Both the position numbers and the translations under genes were made by a program. DNA of 64,000 nucleotides, from NCBI GenBank assembly GCA_963797265.1, contig CAWCOY010000003.1, forward strand, positions 186,001 through 250,000. Reading direction: 5' to 3'. This DNA comes from DASUPK01 sp963797265 (lineage in GTDB: Bacteria; Actinomycetota; Thermoleophilia; Solirubrobacterales; 70-9). Within the stretch, counting starts at the first letter, position 1, and each line of letters starts with the position of its first letter. Positions 15,176-22,068 of this stretch are shown here, one piece after another. The notes under the pieces are model-generated. The model saw nothing but the letters and a program-made list of their open reading frames with translations. It did not search any database and was not told the DNA's origin.

Positions 15176-15961
15176 ATGGCCCGGCTGCGGCCGGTCGACT
15201 TCGAGGACCGGCTCACGCTCGTCGAGCACCTCGACGAGCTTCGTACGCGCATCATCATCTCGATCGCCGCTTACGTGGGGGCCTTCGCTCTCTGCTTCTG
15301 GCAGAACGGCCGGCTGCTCGACATCGCGAACGGGCCGCTTCCCGACGACCTGACGCCGATCACCTTCGGCGTGGCGGAGCCCTTCACCACGACGGTGACG
15401 ATCAGCGCCTACGCGGCCCTGGTCATCTCGCTGCCGGTGATCCTCTACCAGGCCTACGCCTTCGTCCTACCCGCGCTGACCACCAGGGAGAAGCGGGTGG
15501 TGGTCCCCTTCCTGGTCATGGTCCCGGTCCTCTTCGTGGCAGGGGTCGTCTTCGGCTACTTCGTCGTCCTGCCAGCCGCCACCAAGTTCCTCCTGAACTT
15601 CAACGACAACCAGTTCAACATCCAGGTCCGGGCCCGCGACTACTACAGCTTCTTCACCCTGACCCTGGGGGTGATGGGGCTGATCTTCCAGCTGCCGATC
15701 GGCATCCTCGCCGTCACCAGGCTGGGCATCATCACCCCCGAGCAGCTCTCGAAGAACCGCCGGTATGCGTACGTGATCCTGCTGGTCCTCGCCATGCTGC
15801 TCCCGGGCACCGATCCGGTCACGATGCTGATCGAGGCCGTGCCGCTGATCCTGCTCTTCGAGGCGAGCGTGCTGCTCGCCAGGGCCTTCGGCAGGCATTC
15901 CGACGAGGCGGCCGAACCTGAGATAGCGGTATCTGAGCCGCCGCCGAGCGGCGCGGGATAA
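15176..15961 (+). CDS. tatC: Twin-arginine translocase subunit TatC
   Basis: The 261-residue membrane protein recognises twin-arginine signals. Six helices are expected. The conserved N-terminal cytoplasmic segment LVEHLDELRTRIIIS contains the signal-binding glutamate, and later come FTTTVTISAYAALVISLPVILYQ, GYFVVLPAATKFLLNF and GLIFQLPIGI, all standard TatC landmarks. A soluble acidic tail follows the last helix. It is co-transcribed with tatA. No tatB-like second gene is present, consistent with the minimal TatAC systems of many Gram-positives. Confidence 0.95.
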   Translation: MARLRPVDFEDRLTLVEHLDELRTRIIISIAAYVGAFALCFWQNGRLLDIANGPLPDDLTPITFGVAEPFTTTVTISAYAALVISLPVILYQAYAFVLPALTTREKRVVVPFLVMVPVLFVAGVVFGYFVVLPAATKFLLNFNDNQFNIQVRARDYYSFFTLTLGVMGLIFQLPIGILAVTRLGIITPEQLSKNRRYAYVILLVLAMLLPGTDPVTMLIEAVPLILLFEASVLLARAFGRHSDEAAEPEIAVSEPPPSGAG

Positions 15962-15982
15962 AACCGCTTAAGCCCGACCCTC

Positions 15983-15988
15983 TACGCT
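15983..15988 (+). promoter_or_regulatory. -10-like element before TPR-like gene
   Basis: TACGCT lies 6 bases before GTG 15995, with no Shine-Dalgarno sequence. Confidence 0.4.
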
Positions 15989-15994
15989 TCCGCC

Positions 15995-16843
15995 GTGCTT
16001 TTCGACCTACAGAGCCCTCGGCGCCGCCGAGTCATCCGGGTGACCTTCGGCGGTCTGGCGCTGATCTTCGCGATCAGCTTCGTCTTCCTCGGCGTCGGGA
16101 CGGGAGGCGGCGGCTTCAGCTTCAGCGACCTGTTCGGGAGCGGGAGCGGGGGGAGCACCTCGACCGCGTTCGACGATGACATCGACGCAGCTCAGCAGAA
16201 GCTGCAGGCGAATCCAAACGACACGGTCGCGCTGGCCAGCCTGGTCCAGCTCCAGTACTCGGCCGCCAACGCCAACACCCAGAGCAACGGCGCCCCGACC
16301 AGCGACGGTGAGCAGCACCTCCAGGAGGCCGCGGACGCCTGGAACAAGTACGTGAAACTCAGCAAGGGCGACCCGAGCGCGAGCACGGCCGTCTACGCCC
16401 TCAACACCTTCGACCTGCTCGCGAGACTCAATTTCGCCAGGGCCCGCACCGACACGACCACCGCCGACGCCCTCACCGACGTCACCGCCGCGGTGGATTC
16501 GTGGAAGACGGCCGCCCAGGCCCAGCAGGTGCTGATCAACGACCAGCCCAACAAGGTCAACGCCAACTCCTACGCGAACCTGGCGCAGTACCTCTACCTG
16601 GCAGGCGACACGAAGGGCGGCGACGCGGCCGTTGCGACGGCGAAGCAGCAGAAGGGTGCGGACGCCTCCACCCTCGACACCCAGCTCAAGTCGGTCCAGC
16701 AGCTCGGACAGCAGCTGCAGACGGCGATCCAGCAGCTCACCAAGCAGCAGCAGAAGTCCCAGGGCGGAGCGGGCGCCGGCGCCGGGGCGGCCCCGGGCGG
16801 TGGCGGTAACCCGCTCAGCGGCCTGGGGACCGGCGGGCTCTAG
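15995..16843 (+). CDS. Membrane-anchored TPR-like protein
   Basis: The 282-residue protein begins with a basic cytoplasmic segment (PRRRRVIR), one hydrophobic anchor (about 13-32), then a Gly/Ser linker and an extracytoplasmic helical region. Helix pairs such as DAAQQKLQANPNDTVALASL and EAADAWNKYVKLSKGDPSAS have TPR spacing. The C-terminal third is Gln-rich and ends in a Gly/Ala-rich tail. TPR proteins are interaction scaffolds; no partner is evident. It follows tatC but seems to have its own leaderless promoter. GTG 15995 is the only reasonable start. The family is widespread in related actinobacteria by impression, but I cannot name it. Confidence 0.75.
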   Translation: MLFDLQSPRRRRVIRVTFGGLALIFAISFVFLGVGTGGGGFSFSDLFGSGSGGSTSTAFDDDIDAAQQKLQANPNDTVALASLVQLQYSAANANTQSNGAPTSDGEQHLQEAADAWNKYVKLSKGDPSASTAVYALNTFDLLARLNFARARTDTTTADALTDVTAAVDSWKTAAQAQQVLINDQPNKVNANSYANLAQYLYLAGDTKGGDAAVATAKQQKGADASTLDTQLKSVQQLGQQLQTAIQQLTKQQQKSQGGAGAGAGAAPGGGGNPLSGLGTGGL

Positions 16844-16851
16844 GGCCTTCC

Positions 16852-16857
16852 TATAAT
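16852..16857 (+). promoter_or_regulatory. TATAAT -10 element of tRNA-Lys
   Basis: A perfect TATAAT hexamer 14 bases before the tRNA 5' end. No good -35 was seen. Confidence 0.6.
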
Positions 16858-16871
16858 TCCGCTCTCCACCA

Positions 16872-16944
16872 GGGCCGTTAGCTCAGCTGGTAGAGCAGGA
16901 GACTCTTAATCTCAAGGTCGCAGGTTCGATCCCTGCACGGCCCA
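16872..16944 (+). tRNA. tRNA-Lys (anticodon CTT)
   Basis: A complete cloverleaf is visible. The acceptor stem GGGCCGT pairs with ACGGCCC, with discriminator A at 16944; the D arm is GCTC...GAGC, the anticodon loop CTCTTAA gives CTT, and the T arm contains GGTTCGATCC. The CCA end is not encoded. The last base pair of the anticodon stem (G27-A43) is a mismatch. The convergent regulator gene ends one base after the tRNA, an unusually tight packing. Confidence 0.95.
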
Positions 16945-16945
16945 T

Positions 16946-17419
16946 CTATCTCCCCGGCGATTCGTCGCCGAGGTCGAGACTTCGGCGCGGGACCGGGGAG
17001 GATTGTGCAATCGAGGTCGTCGTCTGACCGAGGGCGATGAAGTGGTCGATGACCTCCTCCAGGTGTTCCACGTCGCGAAGGTGGGCGGTGGCGACGTAGC
17101 AGTCCTCGCCGGTGACACGCCGGCACTCAACGATCTCCGGGGTTCGGCGGGCCAGCTCGGCGACGTTCTCGAGCTGCCCTGGGGCGGGCCGGACGCGGAT
17201 CACGGCCGTGAGCCCCAGGCCGAGCGCGCGCGGATCGACGTCGGCGCGGTAGCCCGTGATCACGCCGTCGCGCTCGAGCCGCTGCAGCCGCTCGCCCACT
17301 GCGGGTGCCGACAACCCGACCCTCCGACCCAGCTCCGCCAGGCTGAGCCGGGCGTTCTCCTGTAGCTCCTTGATGATTCGCAGGTCAGAGGCATCAACCA
17401 GGCCGCTATTCGTAGGCAT
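16946..17419 (-). CDS. Lrp/AsnC family transcriptional regulator
   Basis: From ATG 17419 the protein is 157 residues. A winged helix-turn-helix (LSLAELGRRVGLSAPAVGERLQRLERDGVI) is followed by the alpha/beta RAM domain (GLTAVIRVRPAPGQLENV, CRRVTGEDCYVATAHLRDVEHLEEVID) that binds amino acids and mediates oligomerisation. A TTG in frame at 17428 would add three residues, but a TAGATT -10-like element 7 bases before ATG 17419 favours the ATG. It is divergent from an EamA exporter, so it probably controls that gene in response to an amino acid, as with other Lrp-exporter pairs. Confidence 0.92.
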   Translation of the reverse strand: MPTNSGLVDASDLRIIKELQENARLSLAELGRRVGLSAPAVGERLQRLERDGVITGYRADVDPRALGLGLTAVIRVRPAPGQLENVAELARRTPEIVECRRVTGEDCYVATAHLRDVEHLEEVIDHFIALGQTTTSIAQSSPVPRRSLDLGDESPGR

Positions 17420-17426
17420 TAACCGC

Positions 17427-17432
17427 AATCTA
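17427..17432 (-). promoter_or_regulatory. -10-like element of Lrp gene
   Basis: TAGATT on the minus strand lies 7 bases before ATG 17419 and decides the start codon. Confidence 0.45.
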
Positions 17433-17482
17433 GCGCAGATCTACCATTTACAGAGGACGATTTCCCGTGGAATCTCTCAGTC

Positions 17483-18406
17483 GTGACCGAGCACGCTCGC
17501 GCCTCCCGGGTGCCGCCCCACCTCTACTTCCTGGTCAGCGCGGTGTTTCACTACCTCGGCCCCGCCTTCGCGGTTCTCCTCTTCGCCCGCGTGGACGTGC
17601 TTGGCGTGGCCTGGCTGCGGATCGCCTCGGCCGGCGTGATCCTCGCGGCCTGGCGGCGGCCGTGGCGGGCGTTCGCGGGACGGACCGGCGAGGAGCGAAG
17701 GCTGGTCCTCGAGTGGGGCGCGGTCCTGGCCTTGATGAACGCCTGCTTCTACGAGGCGATCGACAGGCTGCCGCTCGGCACTGTTGCAGCCATCGAGTTC
17801 CTGCCGGTCATCCTGCTCGCCGCGGCGGGCGCGCGAACGGCACGGAACGTGGGCGCCCTGGCGCTGGCCGTCCTCGGGGTCTACCTGGTCACCGATGTGC
17901 AGCTCGCCGGCGAACCACTTGGAGTCGCCTTCGCGATCGCAAACGCCGTGCTGTTCGCTCTATACATCGCGCTGGCCCATCGCCTTGCGCAGCACGAGGT
18001 GATCGACGGAACCGACGCGCTGGCGGCCTCCATGGTCGTGGCGGCGGTCGTCATCACGCCCCTCGGAGGTTGGTCCGCCGCGTCCGCCCTGGTCGACCCG
18101 ATCGCCCTGGCGGCCGGCATCGGCGTCGGGCTCTGCTCCTCGGTCATCCCCTACGTCACCGACCAGCTCGCGATGGCCCGCTTGCCGCGAGCGACCTATG
18201 CCCTGATGGTCTCGCTGCTGCCGGCCACGGCGACGGTGATCGGCATCGTCGTCCTCGCTCAGGTTCCGACGGTGGCCGAGGCGGCCGGCGTGGCGCTGGT
18301 GGTGGCCGGCGTCGCGTTGCATAGGGACCGGGCCGCGCCCACCGAACCGGCCCTTGCCACACGGGGCACGACCAACGAGGAGGCCGAGGCGCTGGTGGCG
18401 AGCTGA
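17483..18406 (+). CDS. EamA family (RhtA-like) exporter
   Basis: A 307-residue protein with about ten membrane helices arranged as two EamA repeats (roughly 12-140 and 150-285). Motifs typical of RhtA-like members are visible: WLRIASAGVILAAWR, ACFYEAIDRLPLGTVAAIEFL and YVTDQLAMARLPRATYALMVSLLPATA. RhtA exports threonine and homoserine. Start GTG 17483 overlaps no other gene; the leader is about 60 bases and shared with the divergent Lrp regulator, which is the obvious controller. The C-terminal tail is polar. Substrate assignment is an inference from the subfamily look and context. Confidence 0.88.
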   Translation: MTEHARASRVPPHLYFLVSAVFHYLGPAFAVLLFARVDVLGVAWLRIASAGVILAAWRRPWRAFAGRTGEERRLVLEWGAVLALMNACFYEAIDRLPLGTVAAIEFLPVILLAAAGARTARNVGALALAVLGVYLVTDVQLAGEPLGVAFAIANAVLFALYIALAHRLAQHEVIDGTDALAASMVVAAVVITPLGGWSAASALVDPIALAAGIGVGLCSSVIPYVTDQLAMARLPRATYALMVSLLPATATVIGIVVLAQVPTVAEAAGVALVVAGVALHRDRAAPTEPALATRGTTNEEAEALVAS

Positions 18407-18417
18407 ATCCGTGAAGA

Positions 18418-19845
18418 ATGGGCGGGATGGTGCGCCTCGCCGGCCTCAGCGTGATCGCCGCCCTCGCCCTGGTGGGGCCACCCGCTGCCAGTGCCCAGCT
18501 CCCCGGAGACCTCTGTCTGTCCGCCCCTCCGCCGCCGGTGAGCGCTCCGCCACATCCTCTGCGCTTCGGCATCACTCCGCTCGCCGCTGGAAGCGCCGGA
18601 CTGACGCAGGCGCAGCCGAAGCCCGAGAACCCGGCCGCGGCCCAGGCCGAGCTGTCACGCCTGCGCCCCGGCCGGCGGCAGCTGGTGCTCCACCTCAACC
18701 GGATGCTGATGTCCGACGGCGAGGCTGGGGTCCAGCGTTACGTCCGACTCGTCGACGACTACGCGAGAGCCGGGTTCGACACGGAACTGCAGGTTCGCTA
18801 CCACCCAGCCCCCGGCCAGGAGGGCGACATGGCGGCGTGGGCGGGGTACGTCAGGACCGCGGCGCGGATCCTCGGCAAGCGGCCGACGGTGAAGGCGCTG
18901 ACGATCACCAATGAGGTGAACTTCCCGATCTCGCCGAACACCTCGGACGGCAGCTATCCCGGCGCGCTGCAGGCGATCGTGACCGGGATGAGCGCGGCCC
19001 GGAAGCAGCTCGACCGAATGGGGCGGCCGGACGTCGAGCTCGGATTCTCCTTCGCCTGGCGATGGCTCCCGAACGCGGACGCGGAGTTCTGGCAAGGGCT
19101 CGGATCGCTTGCGACACCCGCGTTCCGGCGGGGGCTCGACTACGTGGGGCTACAGATCTATCCGGGGTTGGTCTTCCCGCCCGTCTCCACCCCGGGAGCG
19201 GCCGGCGACGACACGGTGGAGGCGCTCACACTGCTGCGCGGCTGCTACATGCCGCTCGGCGGCTTCGGGCCGAACGTGGACCTCTGGGTGACCGAGAACG
19301 GCTACGCGACCAACCTCGGCAGGACGGAGCCCGACCAGGACCTCGCTCTCAGATCCACCCTCGACGGCATCAATCGCTACTCGGGCACGCTCGGCGTGAC
19401 GGACTACCGCTGGTTCAACCTGCGAGATAACGACTCGGGCGGAACCGACCTCTTCTCCGCCGTCGGCCTGCTGCGAGACGACTACTCGGAAAAGCCCGCT
19501 TTCGCGACCTACCGCTCCTACATCGACCGGATCGGAACTGATCGGCCGAGGACGAGGAGGTGCGGGAAGCGAATCGCCACGCTGCTCGGCACGTCAGGTC
19601 GCGACCTCCTGCGCGGCAGCAGGGGACCTGACGTGATCGTGACTGTGGGAGGACGCGATGTGGTGCGCGGCGGCCGGGGTGCGGACCGGATCTGCACCGG
19701 CGCCGGCAGGGACGTGATCCGGGGGGGCCCCGGCCGCGACAAGCTGGTCGGGGGTCCTGGAGCCGACTCGATCCGGGGCGGGGCGGGGCGAGACCGCTGT
19801 CCCGGCGCCGCAGCCCCCGATCGCGTCCGCAGCTGCCTTCGCTGA
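18418..19845 (+). CDS. Secreted glycosidase-like protein with C-terminal Gly/Asp-rich repeats
   Basis: A 475-residue protein with a signal peptide (cleavage near ASA-Q at 25-27). Residues about 45-375 look like a TIM-barrel glycosidase: E166 in TITNEVNFP and E293 in LWVTENGYATN lie at places matching an acid/base and a nucleophile, with SFAWRW and YVGLQIYPG between them. After about residue 395 come degenerate GGxGxD-type units (SGRDLLRGSRGPDVI, GGRDVVRGGRGADRI, GGPGADSIRGGAGRD), like calcium-binding haemolysin/RTX repeats but richer in Arg. The substrate is unknown. It follows the EamA gene by 11 bases and may share its transcript. Confidence 0.75.
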   Translation: MGGMVRLAGLSVIAALALVGPPAASAQLPGDLCLSAPPPPVSAPPHPLRFGITPLAAGSAGLTQAQPKPENPAAAQAELSRLRPGRRQLVLHLNRMLMSDGEAGVQRYVRLVDDYARAGFDTELQVRYHPAPGQEGDMAAWAGYVRTAARILGKRPTVKALTITNEVNFPISPNTSDGSYPGALQAIVTGMSAARKQLDRMGRPDVELGFSFAWRWLPNADAEFWQGLGSLATPAFRRGLDYVGLQIYPGLVFPPVSTPGAAGDDTVEALTLLRGCYMPLGGFGPNVDLWVTENGYATNLGRTEPDQDLALRSTLDGINRYSGTLGVTDYRWFNLRDNDSGGTDLFSAVGLLRDDYSEKPAFATYRSYIDRIGTDRPRTRRCGKRIATLLGTSGRDLLRGSRGPDVIVTVGGRDVVRGGRGADRICTGAGRDVIRGGPGRDKLVGGPGADSIRGGAGRDRCPGAAAPDRVRSCLR

Positions 19846-19905
19846 GCCTCTCGGCGCGAAGCCCCACATCGGTAGGGTCGGCGGCCCACACCGAAGGAGC
19901 TGCCC

Positions 19906-20271
19906 TTGGACACAACACCGGGAATCGTCACCTACGACCTCGACGACCTGAAGTTCACCGCGACGGCGGCGCTGTTCGAGGGCAAGGCTCGGGCGGGGAT
20001 CGACATCTCGATCTTCGTCGTCCACACCCCGCCGGGCAAGTTCATCGAGATGCATGTCCATCCGTACTCGGAGACGTTCGTGCTGCTCGCTGGGCGCGGC
20101 CGCTGGACCGTCGGAGACGCCGTCGACGAGTTCAGTCCCGAGCAGTTGATCGTCGTGCCGGCCGAGACGCCGCATGGCCTGCGGAATGTCGGCGACGTCC
20201 CGCTGCTCGTGGTGTCGGTGCACGAGTCGGGCACGCTGGAACAGACGTTCCTGGGAGTCGAGCCTTCTTGA
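19906..20271 (+). CDS. Cupin-domain protein (first of pair)
   Basis: A 121-residue single-domain cupin starting at TTG 19906, 5-6 bases after GAAGGAGC. Metal ligands of motif 1 are H50, H52 and E56 (HVHPYSETF), and motif 2 provides H90 (PAETPHGL). Small cupins like this include dioxygenases, isomerases and sugar or auxin-like binding proteins, so the metal site is predicted but the reaction is not. A second, sequence-distinct cupin starts 4 bases downstream, which makes a two-cupin operon. TAGGGT at 19873-19878 is a possible -10. Confidence 0.85.
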   Translation: MDTTPGIVTYDLDDLKFTATAALFEGKARAGIDISIFVVHTPPGKFIEMHVHPYSETFVLLAGRGRWTVGDAVDEFSPEQLIVVPAETPHGLRNVGDVPLLVVSVHESGTLEQTFLGVEPS

Positions 20272-20275
20272 CCTG

Positions 20276-20647
20276 ATGGGAGACTTGCCTGGGATGGATC
20301 TCGAGCTGGTCAACTTCGACAATCCCACCGAGGTGCGGAGCTTCGAGAAGGGTCGCTTCGAGCTCTACAAGGTCGGGCCCACGACCCTCGGTCGCGCGAC
20401 CTATGAGCCGGGCTGGAAGTGGTCAGAGCACGTCGGCCCGGCGACCGGCGAGAGCTCGTGCCAGGTCGAGCACGTGGGCTTGGTCCTGCGGGGCCAGGCG
20501 GTCGCGAAGATGGACGATGGCCGCGAGGTGGTGATGAAGCCAGGGGACTTCTTCTACGTGCCGCCCGGCCACGACAGCTGGGTCGTCGGGGACGAGGAGT
20601 ACGTCTCGCTCCACATTCTCGGCAGCGAGGGCTACGCGGCCTCTTAG
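20276..20647 (+). CDS. Cupin-domain protein (second of pair)
   Basis: A 123-residue protein from ATG 20276 (a second ATG at 20294 is equally possible). The cupin core runs through VEHVGLVLRGQAVAKMDDG, VMKPGDFFYVPPGHDSW and VSLHIL. The motif 1 histidine pair is only partly kept (SEHVGPATGESSCQVEH), so metal binding is less certain than in its neighbour. It ends with TAG 20645-20647. Directly after that stop, in the same frame, lies a coding remnant of a glyoxalase-type protein. Function unknown. Confidence 0.8.
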   Translation: MGDLPGMDLELVNFDNPTEVRSFEKGRFELYKVGPTTLGRATYEPGWKWSEHVGPATGESSCQVEHVGLVLRGQAVAKMDDGREVVMKPGDFFYVPPGHDSWVVGDEEYVSLHILGSEGYAAS

Positions 20648-20752
20648 GACGTGGACGCCGAGGTCAGCCGGATGGGCGAGCCCGTGCCCCCACTCTTCTG
20701 GTTCAGTGACCCCGAGGGCAATCGGCTGATGGTGGTCGAGGCAACCGACTGA
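20648..20752 (+). pseudogene. C-terminal remnant of a glyoxalase/VOC protein
   Basis: The 34 codons following the cupin stop, in the same frame, encode a segment ending PLFWFSDPEGNRLMVVEATD and then TGA 20750-20752. The FxDPEGNxLxVVE pattern is the usual last strand of the vicinal-oxygen-chelate (glyoxalase/bleomycin resistance) fold. No upstream part of that fold is present, so this is a fragment left by deletion. A GTG at 20651 could start a tiny peptide, but translation seems unlikely. Confidence 0.65.
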
Positions 20753-20777
20753 CCCAAGGACCACGCAGCGCAGACTC

Positions 20778-20805
20778 CGAGAGGGCCGCGAAAGCGGCCC
20801 TCTCG
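20778..20805. terminator. Bidirectional hairpin terminator between cupin and GlsB genes
   Basis: Perfect 12-base stem (CGAGAGGGCCGC/GCGGCCCTCTCG) with a GAAA tetraloop, followed by CTTTC. It lies between convergent genes and can serve both. Confidence 0.75.
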
Positions 20806-20812
20806 CTTTCGG

Positions 20813-21067
20813 TCAGCGAGCGATCGCCCTGATGATCAGCAGCAGGATGATCGAGCCGCCGATCGCGATCAGCCAGGTGCCGAGGTCGAAGAACTCGTCG
20901 ATCTCACCGATGTCGAGCGCGCTGGCGATGAGGCCGCCGATCAGGGCGCCGAGGATGCCGATGGCCGTGGTCCCGATGCAGCCGCCCGGCTCGGTCCGCC
21001 CCGGGACCACGGCGCGCGCGATCGCGCCGGCGAACAGTCCGAGGAGGATCCAGGCGATGATTCCCAT
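20813..21067 (-). CDS. GlsB/YeaQ/YmgE family stress-response membrane protein
   Basis: An 84-residue protein with three hydrophobic segments: GIIAWILLGLFAGAIARAVV, CIGTTAIGILGALIGGLIAS and LGTWLIAIGGSIILLLIIRA. The G-x-L-A-G-x-I-A-R start and the PGG-C-IGT-x-x-G-I-x-GA-x-x-GG core define the transglycosylase-associated/GlsB family, which is often induced by general stress. Its biochemical role is unknown. A TAGGGT -10-like element 9 bases before ATG 21067 suggests leaderless transcription. The 3' side has a strong hairpin. Confidence 0.9.
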   Translation of the reverse strand: MGIIAWILLGLFAGAIARAVVPGRTEPGGCIGTTAIGILGALIGGLIASALDIGEIDEFFDLGTWLIAIGGSIILLLIIRAIAR

Positions 21068-21076
21068 CAGCCGCGG

Positions 21077-21082
21077 ACCCTA
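21077..21082 (-). promoter_or_regulatory. -10-like element of GlsB gene
   Basis: TAGGGT (minus strand) 9 bases before ATG 21067, with no Shine-Dalgarno sequence. Confidence 0.4.
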
Positions 21083-21112
21083 TTGGACCGGACCGATCCG
21101 GCTTGCGGCGAG

Positions 21113-21211
21113 CTAGTGGCGCTGGCGGGGAGCCGCGTGGTAGCTCAGATACCAGAGCACGTGGCGGGCGGCGCTCACGCCTGCGTTGACCGGTGAGAGA
21201 AGCCTCCGCAT
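21113..21211 (-). CDS. Candidate 32-residue small protein
   Basis: ATG 21211 opens a 32-codon frame ending at TAG 21113-21115. The peptide begins MRRLLSPVNAGVSAARHVLW and ends in a basic, His-containing tail. It has an amphipathic middle and no clear membrane helix. A TAGGGT hexamer lies 7 bases before the ATG, the same leaderless signature seen at many genes here. It fills most of the otherwise empty 21068-21336 gap. Without homologues it could be chance, so confidence is low. Confidence 0.35.
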   Translation of the reverse strand: MRRLLSPVNAGVSAARHVLWYLSYHAAPRQRH

Positions 21212-21218
21212 AGCCAAA

Positions 21219-21224
21219 ACCCTA
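21219..21224 (-). promoter_or_regulatory. -10-like element of candidate small gene
   Basis: TAGGGT (minus strand) 7 bases before the ATG at 21211. Confidence 0.3.
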
Positions 21225-21321
21225 ATAAGTCGAGCGGACCGGGTGATCCGTAGTAGTCACTGATTTGCCTGCACCCACGGGTCTTCTTGCCCAGTTTGCG
21301 AGATCAGAAACCGGGCGCGGC

Positions 21322-21327
21322 TAGCAT
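21322..21327 (+). promoter_or_regulatory. -10-like element before unknown membrane protein gene
   Basis: TAGCAT lies 9 bases before ATG 21337, with no Shine-Dalgarno sequence. Confidence 0.4.
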
Positions 21328-21336
21328 CCGCGACCC

Positions 21337-22068
21337 ATGAGGAGCCCAATCCGACGACGGCGGAAGCGCGGCCTGGTGGCGCTGGCCGGGGAGGCAAGGA
21401 CGGACCGCGCAACGGTCGGCTTGGCCGTGCTCGCGCTTGGGGCGGCGGGCACGCTGTTGAGCGGCGAGCTGCTGCGAATGGCCCGCCGCCGCCGTGACAG
21501 CGGCGAGACCGCCACGCCGGCCAACTTCGTGGACGCCGCGGGATTCGCGACTCGGGATACGTTCGCGGTCGCGCGGCGGGGGATCCGGGCGACGCCCCAT
21601 CACGAGACCGTCTTGCTCAACCTCCTGCAGGGCTTCCTGGGAGCCTTCGCGATCGCGCGCCTCTCGACGTGGGGGATACGGCACGGCTGGTGGCCCTTCC
21701 GAGAGGTCGAGGTGAGCGGCCGCCACATTCATCACTTCATCCCCGGCATCCTGATCTCGTTCGCATCCGGGATCGGGGCGATCACGACGCGCAACGAGGG
21801 AGCGGAGGCGGCGCTCGCGATCCCGTTCGGCGCCGGCATGGGGCTGACGATGGACGAGGCTGCGCTGCTCCTCGATCTCGAGGACGTCTATTGGACGAGG
21901 CAGGGCCTGCTCAGCGTGCAGGTAAGCCTCGGCGTGACCGCCACCCTCGCCGCGACGATCCTCGGACTGCGCGTCCTGCGTCGCGGCGAGGAGAAGGGCG
22001 TTCAGGAGGGCCTGATCCCCGCCTACCTGGGCGAGCACGGGATGAGGGCGACGGGGGCCCTGGCTTAG
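21337..22068 (+). CDS. Unrecognised integral membrane protein
   Basis: The 243-residue protein has a very basic N-terminus (RSPIRRRRKR) and about five membrane helices: GLAVLALGAAGTLLSGELL, VLLNLLQGFLGAFAIARL, HHFIPGILISFASGIGAITT, ALAIPFGAGMGLTMDEAAL and VQVSLGVTATLAATILGL. Polar and charged residues within or next to helices stand out: RHIHHF before helix three, and DEAALLLDLEDVYW after helix four. These could form a metal or proton site. I do not recognise the family. It converges on purA with a four-base overlap (22065-22068). A cytoplasmic C-terminal tail of about 30 residues follows the last helix. Confidence 0.7.
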   Translation: MRSPIRRRRKRGLVALAGEARTDRATVGLAVLALGAAGTLLSGELLRMARRRRDSGETATPANFVDAAGFATRDTFAVARRGIRATPHHETVLLNLLQGFLGAFAIARLSTWGIRHGWWPFREVEVSGRHIHHFIPGILISFASGIGAITTRNEGAEAALAIPFGAGMGLTMDEAALLLDLEDVYWTRQGLLSVQVSLGVTATLAATILGLRVLRRGEEKGVQEGLIPAYLGEHGMRATGALA

